Counted from the first letter of the stretch, positions 45,894 to 55,313 are shown. The stretch is DNA of 64,000 bases from Clavibacter michiganensis subsp. insidiosus (GCF_002240565.1 NZ_MZMO01000001.1:3038001-3102000); one strand, 5' to 3'. Made by a program: numbers and translations. Notes: generated by a model from the sequence alone, not told the origin.

Positions 45894-46790
45894 GTGACCG
45901 ACGGCAGCGAGACCATGTCCTGTGGCACGCCCTCCGAGATCATCGTGGCCGCGCGCCGCCTCGTGCTCATCTCGCGACCGGTGCTGTGGATCAACACCAT
46001 CGGGTCCGGCCTCGTGGCCATCTGGCTCACCGGCGCGCTCTTCGACCTGCGGGCCCTGCCGATCATCCTGTGGCTGACCCTGCCGTTCAACCTGCTCATC
46101 TACGGCGTGAACGACGTCTACGACCAGGACACGGACGCGGCCAACCCGCGCAAGGGCTCCATCGAGGGCGCCCGGATCCGCCAGTCCGAGGTGCGGCTCA
46201 TCGCGTGGGCCGTCGCCGCCGTCAACATCCCGTTCCTCGTCTGCTTCCTGCTCGTGCTGCCGCCGCTCGCGAACGCGGCGATCCTGCTCTACGCCGGCGT
46301 GTTCGTCTTCTACTCCGTGCCCCCGCTGCGCTTCAAGGCGCGACCCTTCCTCGACTCGCTGAGCAACGCGGCCTACGCGCTGCCCCTGGTGATCGTGCCG
46401 GCGGCCCTCGAGGTGACGCCGGTCTGGCCCGCCGCCCTGGGCCTCATGGCCTGGAGCGTGGCCAAGCACGCCTTCGACGCGGTGCAGGACATCGTGGAGG
46501 ACCGCGACGCGGGCATCACCACCACCGCGGTGCGGCTCGGCCCGCGCGGGACGGCCGTGTGGAGCGGGGCCTGGTGGATCGTCTCGACGGCGCTGTTCGC
46601 CGTGGTGAGCGTGCCGGTGGCGGCCCTCAACCTGCTCATCGCCGGGATCCTCGTGGTGTCGCTGCTGCGCGATCCGACGCCCGAGACCGGCCACCGCCTC
46701 TACCGCCTGTCGGTCGCCTTCCCGTACATCGCGGGGACGTTCGCCGGGGTGCTGCTCATGGTCTCGATCGTGCTGGGAGGCACCCCGTGA
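45894..46790 (+). CDS. UbiA-family prenyltransferase, lycopene-elongase-like
   Basis: About 298 residues with some eight TM helices. Two Asp-rich prenyl-diphosphate motifs: NDVYDQDTDAANPRKG and DAVQDIVEDRDAGITTTAVR. Length and motif spacing fit CrtEb/LyeJ-type enzymes that add C5 units to lycopene on the way to C50 carotenoids. GTG 45894 chosen from leaderless spacing. Overlaps the next gene (GTGA), a CrtI-like oxidoreductase, which supports the carotenoid role. Another UbiA substrate (quinone, chlorophyll type) is not excluded. Confidence 0.75.
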   Translation: MTDGSETMSCGTPSEIIVAARRLVLISRPVLWINTIGSGLVAIWLTGALFDLRALPIILWLTLPFNLLIYGVNDVYDQDTDAANPRKGSIEGARIRQSEVRLIAWAVAAVNIPFLVCFLLVLPPLANAAILLYAGVFVFYSVPPLRFKARPFLDSLSNAAYALPLVIVPAALEVTPVWPAALGLMAWSVAKHAFDAVQDIVEDRDAGITTTAVRLGPRGTAVWSGAWWIVSTALFAVVSVPVAALNLLIAGILVVSLLRDPTPETGHRLYRLSVAFPYIAGTFAGVLLMVSIVLGGTP

Positions 46791-48220
46791 GCCGCGTCGT
46801 CGTGGTCGGCGGCGGGATGGGCGGGCTCACCGCCTCCGCGCTGCTCGCGCAGGCGGGCCACCGCGTCACTCTGCTCGAGGCCTCCCCCGAGCTCGGCGGC
46901 AAGAGCCGTCGGATCCTGCTGGGCGAGGACCGCATCGACACCGGACCGTCGCTGGTGACGTTCCCGGCGGTGTGGGACGAGCTGCTGCGGCGGCTCGGCG
47001 ACGGCGGGCGCGCGCCCGAGCGGACCCGCGACGCCGGCGCGCTCGACCTGGTGAGGATGCCCGAGGTGGGCCGCTACTACTACGACGGCGAGGAGACCTC
47101 GCTGCCGGTGGCGCCCGACCACCCCTGGTACCCCGCCTGGAAGCGGTTCTCCGACCTGCACGCGCCCCTCGCCGACGACGTGACGGAGCTGCTGCTCGCC
47201 GACCCCCTCGACCGGGCCGCCCTCCCGGCGCTGCGCCGGCTGCTGGACGTCTACGGCTCGCGCCTCACCACGCGCGCCTACCTCGACGGCCTGCCGTGGC
47301 TGCCCGACGGGCTGCGCGAGATCATCGCGATCCACACCCTCAACGCGGGCGTCTCGCCCGCGCGCACCCCGGCCCTCTACGCGAGCATGCCGGCGATCAT
47401 GGCGGAGACCGGCGCCTGGGTGCCGCGCGGCGGCGTGTACGAGATCGTGCTCGCGCTGGGCCGGCTGGCCGAGGCGGCCGGGGTGGAGATCCGCACCGGC
47501 GAGGCCGTCACCCGCATCGAGCGCGGCTCGGTCACCACCGAGGCCGGCCGCTACCCCGCCGACCTCGTCGTCAGCGCCCTGGACGCCGACCGGTTGGCCA
47601 CGCTGACGGGTCCGTCGCGGATCCCGGCGCTCCCCCGCCTGCGCCCCCGCACCCTCTCCTGCTCGGCCGTCGCGGTGTACGGCGTGCTGCGGGAGGAGCT
47701 GCCCGCGGAGATCGCGACGCACAGCGTGGTGCTGCCCACTCGGCCCGCGGCGCTGCACCGCAGCCTCGAGGCGGGCGACGAGCCGGCGGACACCATGGTG
47801 TTCGTCAACCAGTACCGCGCCGGCGAGGTGTACCCGAACCCGCGCAGCACCCTCGGGATCCTGCTCACCGCGCCCGCCGACGGCCGTCGCTACACGGCGG
47901 ATCACCCCTTCGTGCGGCGCGAGGTCGACCGCGTCTCGGCGGCGATGGGGCTCGACCGGCCCCTCACCGACCTCCTCGACGAGCAGACCGTGCTCGATCC
48001 GCGGTACTACGGCGAGGGCGGCGAACCGCACGGCGCGCTCTACGGCGCGGCGCGACCTCCGTGGCTGAGCGGGCCGTTCCACCGCCCCTCGTACAACGAC
48101 CCCTGGCGGCCCTGGCTGTGGCGGGTCGGCGCGTCGGTGCACCCCGGCGGCGGCATCCCGGCGGTGGTGGGCGGCGCGATGATCGCGGTGACCCGGCTGC
48201 TCAAGTCGAACCCGGCCTGA
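46787..48220 (+). CDS. Carotenoid desaturase-like oxidoreductase (CrtI/CrtD family)
   Basis: 477 residues, FAD enzyme. Dinucleotide fold VVVVGGGMGGLTASALLAQAG, then LEASPELGGKSRRIL and the family block VGASVHPGGGIPAVVGGAMI at the C-terminus. It acts on membrane polyenes. The pairing with a UbiA elongase parallels the haloarchaeal lyeJ-crtD bacterioruberin operon, so 3,4-desaturation of a C45/C50 intermediate is a possibility; phytoene desaturation is the alternative. GTG start overlaps the ubiA-like stop. Confidence 0.75.
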   Translation: MSRVVVVGGGMGGLTASALLAQAGHRVTLLEASPELGGKSRRILLGEDRIDTGPSLVTFPAVWDELLRRLGDGGRAPERTRDAGALDLVRMPEVGRYYYDGEETSLPVAPDHPWYPAWKRFSDLHAPLADDVTELLLADPLDRAALPALRRLLDVYGSRLTTRAYLDGLPWLPDGLREIIAIHTLNAGVSPARTPALYASMPAIMAETGAWVPRGGVYEIVLALGRLAEAAGVEIRTGEAVTRIERGSVTTEAGRYPADLVVSALDADRLATLTGPSRIPALPRLRPRTLSCSAVAVYGVLREELPAEIATHSVVLPTRPAALHRSLEAGDEPADTMVFVNQYRAGEVYPNPRSTLGILLTAPADGRRYTADHPFVRREVDRVSAAMGLDRPLTDLLDEQTVLDPRYYGEGGEPHGALYGAARPPWLSGPFHRPSYNDPWRPWLWRVGASVHPGGGIPAVVGGAMIAVTRLLKSNPA

Positions 48221-48238
48221 CGCGGGGGCCCGCCGCGG

Positions 48239-48871
48239 CTAGCCCGCGGTGACGCGCACGGATCCGCCCTCGAGCACGAACTCGAGCGCCGTGCCCTCGG
48301 GGAACTCGTCGCGGAGCTCGGCCGGCATGTCGCCCGTGACCGTGAGGACGCCGCGGGCGGGGAACGACCCGGCCGCGCATCCGCCGACGGGATCCGTGCC
48401 GCGGGCGAACTGCGGGGCGACGACCTGGTACCAGTCGTCCCAGCGGTCGGGGACGGGGCGGTCGGGATCCAGCGCGACGGTCCCGACGTCGCGGCCCGTC
48501 ATCGACGCGAGGCCGGTGGTGAGCGCGACGGTCGCGCCGACCGCGACGAGGACGGACGCGGCCCAGAGGATCGCGGTGCGGCGGCGGCGCGGAGCGGGTG
48601 GGCCGGAGGCGAGGGCGTCGTCGCCGTCCGAGCGGTCCGCCGCCGGGTCGTGCGCTGCCGGGTCGCGCGCCTCGGGGGCGGGATCCGCGGGGTGCGACGC
48701 GGGCCGAGCGCCGGGTGCGGCCGCCCGCACCGAAGCCGACGCGACGGCCGTGCCACCCTGCCCCGCCTCGAGCTCCCGCAGCCGGTCGAGCTCGGCGTCG
48801 TCCAGGTCGGGCCGCGGTCCGTAGGCGCGACGCCGCAGCTCCCGAAGCTCGCCGCGCTGCGCCTCGTCCAT
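48239..48871 (-). CDS. Single-TM hypothetical protein
   Basis: 210 residues: a charged N-terminal helix region (DEAQRGELRELRRRAYGPRP and LDDAELDRLRELEAG), a Pro/Ala/Asp-rich disordered stretch, one TM (TAILWAASVLVAVGATVALTTGLA, near 98-120) and an extracytoplasmic domain with a single CAAGSF cysteine. Not recognised. Likely a type-II membrane protein with its C-terminus outside. Confidence 0.65.
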   Translation of the reverse strand: MDEAQRGELRELRRRAYGPRPDLDDAELDRLRELEAGQGGTAVASASVRAAAPGARPASHPADPAPEARDPAAHDPAADRSDGDDALASGPPAPRRRRTAILWAASVLVAVGATVALTTGLASMTGRDVGTVALDPDRPVPDRWDDWYQVVAPQFARGTDPVGGCAAGSFPARGVLTVTGDMPAELRDEFPEGTALEFVLEGGSVRVTAG

Positions 48872-48945
48872 GTGCCGATCCTGTCACCGTGCGACGCGCG
48901 CGCCCGGGTCGCGCCGCGGGCCTGTCCGCCGCACGCACGCGCGCC

Positions 48946-48951
48946 TACGCT
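48946..48951 (+). promoter_or_regulatory. -10 box TACGCT, leaderless promoter
   Basis: TACGCT followed by 6 bases and ATG 48958. Confidence 0.5.
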
Positions 48952-48957
48952 CGGCCC

Positions 48958-49806
48958 ATGCTCACCGAGACCGACCTGCGGCTGCCCGACGGCCGCACGC
49001 TGCACTGCTACGACACGGGATCCGGCGACGGCGCCGACCTCGTGGTCGTCTACCACCACGGCACGCCCAACGTGGGGCCGCCGCCCGCGCCGCTCGTCGA
49101 GGCGACGGAGGGCCGCGGGATCCGGTGGGTGTCGTACGACCGGCCGGGGTACGGCGGATCCACCCGGCACCCGGGCCGCAGCATCGCGATCATCGTGGCC
49201 GATGACCTGGCCGTCGCCGACGCGTTGGGCGTCGACCGGTTCGCCGTGCTCGGGCACTCGAGCGGCGCGGTGCTCGCGCTGGCCGCCGCGGCCGCGCTCC
49301 CGGGGCGGGTGCTCGGCGCGCTGTGCGGGGCGGCCCTCGCGCCGATCCGCGCGGAGGGCCTCGACTGGTTCGCCGGCATGCACGCGGGCGGCGAGCGGGA
49401 GCTGCGGGCCGCGGTGGCCGGACGCGAGGCGCTCGAGGAGGAGCTGGCCGCGTCCGCGTTCGACCCGGCGATGTTCACCGACGGCGACCTCCGCGCGTTG
49501 GAGACCGACTGGGCGTGGTTGAACGGGGTCGCGTCGCACGGCCTGGACGCGGGCCTCGGCGGCATGGTCGACGACGACCTCGCGCTCGTCGCCGACTGGG
49601 GAGTCGACCTCGCGGTCGTGACCGTCCCGGTGATCCTCCTGCACGGCGACGCCGACCGGATCGCGCCGGTCGCCCACGCGCGCTGGCTGGCCGACCGCGT
49701 GCCGGGTGCCGAGCTCGTGATCCGGCCGGGCGACGGCCACATCGCGGTGCTGCGGGGCGCGGCGGAGGCGCTCGCCCGGCTGAGGGCGCGGATCGCCGCC
49801 GCATAG
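48958..49806 (+). CDS. Alpha/beta-fold hydrolase
   Basis: 282 residues. HHGTP (oxyanion region), nucleophile elbow GHSSG (Ser), acid LLHGDADRIAPV and His in PGDGHIAVL make a complete catalytic triad. Typical of small esterases, lactonases or haloperoxidase-like hydrolases; substrate unknown. No signal peptide. Confidence 0.8.
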   Translation: MLTETDLRLPDGRTLHCYDTGSGDGADLVVVYHHGTPNVGPPPAPLVEATEGRGIRWVSYDRPGYGGSTRHPGRSIAIIVADDLAVADALGVDRFAVLGHSSGAVLALAAAAALPGRVLGALCGAALAPIRAEGLDWFAGMHAGGERELRAAVAGREALEEELAASAFDPAMFTDGDLRALETDWAWLNGVASHGLDAGLGGMVDDDLALVADWGVDLAVVTVPVILLHGDADRIAPVAHARWLADRVPGAELVIRPGDGHIAVLRGAAEALARLRARIAAA

Positions 49807-49831
49807 AAGAGGAACGCACCCGCGGAAACGG

Positions 49832-49867
49832 CTCTCGCCGACCCGGACGGATCCGGATCGGCGAGAG
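49832..49867. terminator. Bidirectional terminator between hydrolase and efflux genes
   Basis: CTCTCGCCGA (49832-49841) pairs perfectly with TCGGCGAGAG (49858-49867); CCGGA/TCCGG inside extends the hairpin. It lies between two convergent genes, after the stops of both. Confidence 0.75.
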
Positions 49868-49884
49868 AGATGGAGCGGTACGCG

Positions 49885-51453
49885 TCAGTGCCCGCGCGAC
49901 ACCCGCCGCGGCAGGGCGAACACGAGCGCGAACGCGACGACCGCGAAGATCGCGCTGACGCCCATGGCCGAGGCCGACGCGTCGGTGAACGCCTGCGGCA
50001 CCATCTGCGGGCCGCGGATGCCGGCGCCGGCGACGCCCGCGAACAGCACGCTGCCGATGACCGCGATGCCGACCGCCGAGCCGACGCGCTGCACGGTGCC
50101 GATGACACCGGACGCCGCGCCCGCCTCGGCGGGGTCGACCGTCGCGACGATGAACTGCGCGTTCGGCGCGATGAAGAGGCCGTTGCCGATGCCCGCGAGC
50201 AGCAGCGGGACGAGGAGCATCCAGCTGTTCAGATCAGCGGCCGCCGTGTTCAGCAGCACGAGCCACAGCCAGATCAGGCCGACGCTGACGAGCGCGGTGC
50301 CGATCACGAGCACGGTGCGGCCGAGGCGGTTCGTGAGGCGGTTGCTCTGCGAGGAGCCGACGATGCTGCCGATGGCGAACGGGATCGAGACGAGCCCGGA
50401 CTCGAGCGCCGAGTTGCCGAGACCCGACTGCCACAGGATCGAGATGGTGAAGAAGATGCTCGTGAAGGCCGCGAAGTAGACCATCGCGAGGATCACGCCG
50501 CCCGTGAAGGCCGGGTGCGAGAACAGGTGCGGCGGCACGAGGACGCCCTTCGAGCGCCTCGTCTGCATGACCTCCCACGCCCCGAAGAGCGCGAGGAGCA
50601 CGACGCCGCCCGCGAGCGACAGGTAGGTCCAGAGCGGCCAGCCCTGGTCCTGGCCGTCGATGAGCGGCACGAGCAGGGCCACGAGGCCGGCGCTCACGAG
50701 GAGGATGCCGACGAGGTCGACGCCCGAGGGGGCGGCGGCCGGGGCGGATCCGCCCTGCTTCGCGCCCGCGCGCTGCCCGGACTGCGCGCGCACGTCGCCC
50801 GCGACCTCCTCGGCCACCCGACGGCTGGGGAGCAGGAAGATCGCGGCGATGACGGTCGCGAGGCCCACGGGCAGGTTCACGAAGAAGACCAGGCGCCAGC
50901 CCGACTCCTCCCCCGCGGCCTGGATGATGAGGCCTCCCACGATCGGGCCGAGCGCGGACGAGACGCCGATGACGGCGCCCATGATGGCGAACGCCTTGCC
51001 GCGCGCCTGCGGCGGGAACAGCAGCTGGATAAAGGCGGTCACCGCGGGCACGAACAGCCCGCCGGCGAGCCCCTGCACCACGCGCGCGATCACGAGCTGG
51101 AGGTCGTCCTGGGCCACACCGCACGCGAGGCTGGCGAGCGTGAAGAGCGCGATGCCCGTCACGAACACCCACTTGTGCCCGTAGCGGTCGCCGAGGCGGC
51201 CCGCGGGGATCAGCGCGAGGCCGAACGCGAGCGCGTAGCTGGAGATGATCCAGCTCAGCGTCGACTCGGAGGCGTCGAGGCTCGTGCGGATGGTCGGCAG
51301 CGCCACGTTCACGATGGTGGTGTCGAGCAGCGCGATGAACATGCCGGCGAGCAGCACGATGAGCGCCTGCCAGGCGCGGCGGGAGACGACCGGCGCGGCG
51401 GGCGCGGCGTCCCCGCCCTTCGCCGGTCGGGCGGATGCGGTGGTGTCGGACAT
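49885..51453 (-). CDS. DHA2-family MFS efflux transporter
   Basis: 522 residues, 14 TM, EmrB/QacA type: LLAGMFIALLDTTIVNVALP in TM1, motif A GRLGDRYGHK, VVQGLAGGLF in TM4 and motif C GVSSALGPIVGGLI in TM5. A charged, Gln/Gly-rich loop separates TM6 from TM7. No regulator lies beside it; divergent from the pectin lyase gene across a 364-bp gap. Substrate unknown. Confidence 0.9.
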   Translation of the reverse strand: MSDTTASARPAKGGDAAPAAPVVSRRAWQALIVLLAGMFIALLDTTIVNVALPTIRTSLDASESTLSWIISSYALAFGLALIPAGRLGDRYGHKWVFVTGIALFTLASLACGVAQDDLQLVIARVVQGLAGGLFVPAVTAFIQLLFPPQARGKAFAIMGAVIGVSSALGPIVGGLIIQAAGEESGWRLVFFVNLPVGLATVIAAIFLLPSRRVAEEVAGDVRAQSGQRAGAKQGGSAPAAAPSGVDLVGILLVSAGLVALLVPLIDGQDQGWPLWTYLSLAGGVVLLALFGAWEVMQTRRSKGVLVPPHLFSHPAFTGGVILAMVYFAAFTSIFFTISILWQSGLGNSALESGLVSIPFAIGSIVGSSQSNRLTNRLGRTVLVIGTALVSVGLIWLWLVLLNTAAADLNSWMLLVPLLLAGIGNGLFIAPNAQFIVATVDPAEAGAASGVIGTVQRVGSAVGIAVIGSVLFAGVAGAGIRGPQMVPQAFTDASASAMGVSAIFAVVAFALVFALPRRVSRGH

Positions 51454-51817
51454 GGACGCGAGTCCTTTCGTGCCGGCGCGCGCGTCGGCGGTGGTGCGGG
51501 CGGGACCCGGCTCGGCGGGCGCAGGGCGGGCGTGGGATGCGCGACCGGCGGGTCGGGCATCTCGACGCGGGCGGAGGGCGCTCGGGGAGGCGGATCCGCG
51601 TCGGTGCGGGAGGACGGTCGGGCGGATGCGCCCGTCGCACCAGTCTGGCACTGGTTGACCTGTGCGGCCCATTACGGGGTCCCGGCGGCCTGGGGAGGAG
51701 CGGCCCGCCGGGAGCGCGGCGCTCCCTACGCTGACCCCGGCGGCGGGACCCCGATCCCGGCGCCTTCCCCGCCCTCGTCGCGAGCCCCGGTCGCGCCCTC
51801 CCCTCCCCGGAGTCCGC
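51454..51817. promoter_or_regulatory. 364-bp divergent control region of efflux pump and pectin lyase
   Basis: Long gene-free stretch. A TTGACC (51655-51660) and a TACGCT (51727-51732) are visible; the latter would be the -10 of the lyase gene with a leader of about 80 bases. I see no convincing operator palindrome and no small gene here. Confidence 0.35.
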
Positions 51818-53839
51818 ATGCCCACGTCCCGTCCCCTCGTCCGCGCCCTGGTGGTCGGCGCCCTCCTCGCGCTCACCGGCGCCACCCTCACGCAGGCCGT
51901 GCCGGCGGCGTCGGCCGCGCCGGCAGCCGCGACGGCTACGACCGCTGCGACGGCTGCGACCGCCGCGACCGCCGCGACCGCCGCGCCTGCCGCCGCTGGA
52001 TCCGGCACGCCGCTCCGCCAGATGGAGCGCCTGGACCGCGCCCCGGACGCCGCGGTCGTCCCGGGCGGCGTGCACCTGTCGTGGCGGATGCTGGGCACCG
52101 ACCCCGACTCCATCGCCTTCGTGGTGGATCGCGACGGCACGCGGATTACCCCGACGCCCCTCACGCAGGCGACGGATCTCCTCGACGCCGGCGGCGGTCC
52201 GGGATCGCGGTACACCGTCTCGAGCGTCCTGGCCGGCGTCGAGCAGCGCGTCACGGCGCCCTTCGGCGTGCGGACGGGGCCGTACGCCTCCGTGCCCCTC
52301 GACGTGCCCGCCGGCGGCACCACGCCGACGGGCGAGGCCTACACGTACAGCGCGAACGACACGAGCGTGGGCGACGCAGACGGCGACGGCCGGTACGAGC
52401 TGTTCGTCAAGTGGGATCCGAGCGACTCCAAGGACAACGGCAAGGCCGGCTACACGGGCCCCGCGCTGCTCGACGCGTACCGCATGGACGGGACCCGGCT
52501 CTGGCGCATCTCGCTCGGGCCGAACATCCGCGCGGGCGCCCACTACACGCAGTTCCAGGTCTACGACTACGACGGGGACGGCCGGGCGGAGGTCGTGATG
52601 AAGACCGCGGACGGGACCGTCGACGGCACCGGGCGCACCATCGGCGACGCGCAGGCCGACCACCGGAACGCCCAGGGCTACGTCCTCTCGGGCCCCGAGT
52701 ACCTCACCGTGTTCTCCGGGCTCACGGGCGCGGCGATCGACACGGTCCCGTACGACCCGCCGCGCGGCGACATCGGGTCCTGGGGCGACACCTACGGCAA
52801 CCGGGTCGACCGGTTCCTCGCCGCCACCGCGTACCTCGACGGATCCCACCCCAGCGTGGTGATGACGCGCGGCTACTACGGGCGCACGGCGCTCGCGGCC
52901 TACGACTTCGACGGCACCCACCTGACGGAGCGGTGGAAGCTCGACAGCAGCGCCCCGGGCCAGGGGGCGGCCGCCGGCCAGGGTCACCACAACCTCGCGG
53001 TCGCGGACGTCGACGGGGACGGGAAGGACGAGATCGTCTTCGGCTCGATGACGGTCGACGACGACGGGACCCTCCTCTACTCGACCGGCCTCGGCCACGG
53101 CGACGCCATCCACGTGGGCGACCTCGTGCCCGGCAACCCCGGGCTGGAGGCGTTCGCCGTCCACGAGCACATGCAGGACTCCGGCAACCGCGCCGCCACC
53201 ATGCGCGACGCGCGCACGGGGCGCATCCTCTGGAGCATCCCCGGGAACGCGGACACGGGCTTCGGCCTCACCGGCGACGTCGACCCGCGGTACCCCGGCT
53301 CCGAGTCGTGGGCCTACGGGCTGGACGCGACCGGCGCGCTCACGCCGCAGCTCCGCGCCGCCGACGGGACCCTCATCACGGACGCCATCCCGGACTCCAA
53401 GTTCGCCGTGTTCTGGGACGGGGACCCGCTGCGCGAGCAGCTCGGCGGCACCTACGACCCCGCGACGGGCGCCGCGGTGCCCGTCATCACCAAGTGGAAC
53501 TGGACGACCCGGAACCGGGACGTCCTCCTGCGGGCCGACGGCGCCCTGACCGACAACGGCACCAAGGTGAACCCCATGCTGCAGGCCGACCTGCTCGGCG
53601 ACTGGCGGGAGGAGGTCGTGGTCCGCAGCGCCGACTCGCACGAGCTCCGCATCTACGCGACGACCGACCAGTCCGACATGCGCCTGCGCACCCTCATGCA
53701 GGATCCGGTGTACCGGCTCGGCGTCGCGTGGCAGAACACGGGCTACGACATGCCGCCGCAGCCGAGCTACTTCATCGGCGCCGGGATGGCGGCTCCCCCG
53801 GCGCCGCGCATCCGTCTCACCGGGCCCGCGGCCGGGTAG
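51818..53839 (+). CDS. Rhamnogalacturonan lyase (PL11-like), secreted
   Basis: 673 residues. Signal peptide RALVVGALLALTGATLTQAV...SAA, an Ala-Thr repeat linker, a fibronectin-like beta domain, then an eight-bladed propeller with repeated calcium-type motifs: VGDADGDGRYELFVKWDPS, VYDYDGDGRAEVVMKTADGT, VADVDGDGKDEIVFGSM and LQADLLGDWREEVVVRSADS. HRNAQGYVLSGPEYLTVFSG and WDGDPLREQLGG are characteristic of YesW/YesX. It cleaves the rhamnogalacturonan-I backbone of plant pectin by beta-elimination. Supports plant association. Confidence 0.9.
   Translation: MPTSRPLVRALVVGALLALTGATLTQAVPAASAAPAAATATTAATAATAATAATAAPAAAGSGTPLRQMERLDRAPDAAVVPGGVHLSWRMLGTDPDSIAFVVDRDGTRITPTPLTQATDLLDAGGGPGSRYTVSSVLAGVEQRVTAPFGVRTGPYASVPLDVPAGGTTPTGEAYTYSANDTSVGDADGDGRYELFVKWDPSDSKDNGKAGYTGPALLDAYRMDGTRLWRISLGPNIRAGAHYTQFQVYDYDGDGRAEVVMKTADGTVDGTGRTIGDAQADHRNAQGYVLSGPEYLTVFSGLTGAAIDTVPYDPPRGDIGSWGDTYGNRVDRFLAATAYLDGSHPSVVMTRGYYGRTALAAYDFDGTHLTERWKLDSSAPGQGAAAGQGHHNLAVADVDGDGKDEIVFGSMTVDDDGTLLYSTGLGHGDAIHVGDLVPGNPGLEAFAVHEHMQDSGNRAATMRDARTGRILWSIPGNADTGFGLTGDVDPRYPGSESWAYGLDATGALTPQLRAADGTLITDAIPDSKFAVFWDGDPLREQLGGTYDPATGAAVPVITKWNWTTRNRDVLLRADGALTDNGTKVNPMLQADLLGDWREEVVVRSADSHELRIYATTDQSDMRLRTLMQDPVYRLGVAWQNTGYDMPPQPSYFIGAGMAAPPAPRIRLTGPAAG
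51929..51982 (+). repeat. 9-bp tandem repeat in the lyase linker
   Basis: Six copies of a GCGACCGCC-like 9-mer, the last three identical, encoding (Ala-Thr-Ala)n between signal peptide and catalytic part. Unit number can change without a frameshift. Confidence 0.75.
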
Positions 53840-53881
53840 GCGGGCGCCCGCTTCCGCCATCCGGTGGATGCGGGCGCCCGC
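53840..53881. terminator. Terminator after the rhamnogalacturonan lyase gene
   Basis: Two copies of the self-complementary GCGGGCGCCCGC (53840-53851 and 53870-53881) with an 18-base loop, beginning at the base after the stop codon. Confidence 0.6.
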
Positions 53882-53891
53882 GGCCGGTCGA

Positions 53892-53897
53892 TAGCGT
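53892..53897 (+). promoter_or_regulatory. -10 box TAGCGT, leaderless promoter of the two-component operon
   Basis: TAGCGT, then 6 bases, then ATG 53904. It directly follows the terminator of the lyase gene. Confidence 0.5.
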
Positions 53898-53903
53898 GGC
53901 CGG

Positions 53904-55313
53904 ATGAGCGCCGCATCCGCACCCGACAGCGTCGACCGGTTCTGGGTGCGGCCGCGGCCCGACCGCGCCGGGCTCCGCTTCGACGTGATCCTCGCGCTCG
54001 TGATGCTCGTGCTCACCACCTTCAGCGTCATGCAGTACTACGCGCTCGGCATGTACCCGACGCGGCCCGCGGTCTGGGTGATCGCCGCCTGGATCCTGCT
54101 CGTGACGCTCCCGCTGGCGTTCCGCCGCCTGCAGCCCGAGGCCGTGACGCTCGTGATCGCCGCGGTGTTCATCATCGGCGCGTACCAGTTCGTGCCGGAG
54201 GTGCTGTTCTCCAACATCGCCATGTTCATCGCCATGTACTCGCTCGGCGCGTGGGGGCGGAACAGGGTGCGCGCCCACATCGTGCGCGGCGTCATCGTCG
54301 TCGGCATGTTCGCGTGGCTGTTCAGCGCGCTGCTGCAGGCCTCGGGGTTCTACTCGCTCAACGCCTCCATCTTCGAGAACGCCCCGGACGACGCCTGGAT
54401 CCCCGCGCCGGTCGCGTCCGGCCTCGTCACGATCATCACCAACCTCCTCTACTTCGGCGGCGCCTGGTACTTCGGCGACCGCGCGTGGGCGTCGGCCCGC
54501 GACCGCTGCGCGCTCGAGACGCGCACGGCCGAGCTGGCGACGGAGCGCGAGCGCGTCGCGGAGCAGGCGGTGACGCTCGAGCGGGTGCGCATCGCGCGGG
54601 AGCTGCACGACGTCGTCGCGCACCACGTGTCGGTGATGGGCGTGCACGCAGGGGCGGCCAGGCGGGTCCTGGCGCGCGACGCGGAGAAGGCGGCGGCGTC
54701 GCTCGGCATCGTGGAGGACAACGCGCGGAGCGCCATCGAGGAGCTGCACCGGATGCTCGTCGCGCTCCGGCAGGAGGAGGACGACCGGGGCTCCGACGAC
54801 GGCGCGGGCGCCGACCCGACCCGCACCGCGTCCACGCGCGGCGTCGACCAGCTGCACGAGCTCGTGGCGGACGCGTGCGGCGCGGGCCTCACGGTCGCCT
54901 ACGACGTCATCGGCACGCCGCGACCGCTCACCCCCACGGTCGACCTCATCGTCTACCGGGTCGCGCAGGAGTCGCTCACGAACGTGCGGAAGCACGCGGG
55001 CGCGGGGACCCGGGTCGACCTCCGTCTCCGGTACCTCGCGGAACGCGTCGAGGTGGAGGTGAGCGACGGCGGGCCCGCGGGCGCGGCGGCGTCCGCGGCC
55101 CCGGCGCAGGTGCGCGGCGGGCCGGGCGGCCTCGGCCAGCGCGGCATGCGGGAGCGCGTGGCGGCGGTCGGCGGATCCATCGAGATCGGCCCGAAGGCCC
55201 GCGGCGGCTACCTCGTGCGCGCGTCGGTGCCGACCGGGCCGACGCCGGTCGTGCCGCCCGTGCCGATGCCCGTGCCGCTCGACGTGTCGATCCCCGAGGA
55301 GACCCGCGCATGA
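53904..55313 (+). CDS. Sensor histidine kinase, NarL/DesK type
   Basis: 469 residues. Five or six TM segments up to about residue 195, a helical linker (ETRTAELATERERVAEQAVT), then HisKA_3 with phosphoacceptor His in RIARELHDVVAHHVSVMGVH and an HATPase domain (VYRVAQESLTNVRKHAGAGT N-box; GLGQRGMRERVAAVGGS G-box). The tail is Pro-rich. No large extracellular sensor domain, so it probably senses membrane state or a membrane-soluble signal. Overlaps its response regulator by ATGA. Confidence 0.9.
   Translation: MSAASAPDSVDRFWVRPRPDRAGLRFDVILALVMLVLTTFSVMQYYALGMYPTRPAVWVIAAWILLVTLPLAFRRLQPEAVTLVIAAVFIIGAYQFVPEVLFSNIAMFIAMYSLGAWGRNRVRAHIVRGVIVVGMFAWLFSALLQASGFYSLNASIFENAPDDAWIPAPVASGLVTIITNLLYFGGAWYFGDRAWASARDRCALETRTAELATERERVAEQAVTLERVRIARELHDVVAHHVSVMGVHAGAARRVLARDAEKAAASLGIVEDNARSAIEELHRMLVALRQEEDDRGSDDGAGADPTRTASTRGVDQLHELVADACGAGLTVAYDVIGTPRPLTPTVDLIVYRVAQESLTNVRKHAGAGTRVDLRLRYLAERVEVEVSDGGPAGAAASAAPAQVRGGPGGLGQRGMRERVAAVGGSIEIGPKARGGYLVRASVPTGPTPVVPPVPMPVPLDVSIPEETRA

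Noticed and set aside
44261..48220. A frame of more than 1300 codons spanning the SDR, glycosyltransferase and carotenoid genes
   Set aside because: Only its last third, from GTG 46787, is a real protein. The rest is Arg/Gly/Pro-rich sequence antisense or out of frame to better genes, an effect of high G+C.
49870..53907. Very long frame covering efflux and lyase genes
   Set aside because: Arg/Asp/His-rich composition without domains; it shadows the MFS and PL11 genes, which have clear motifs.
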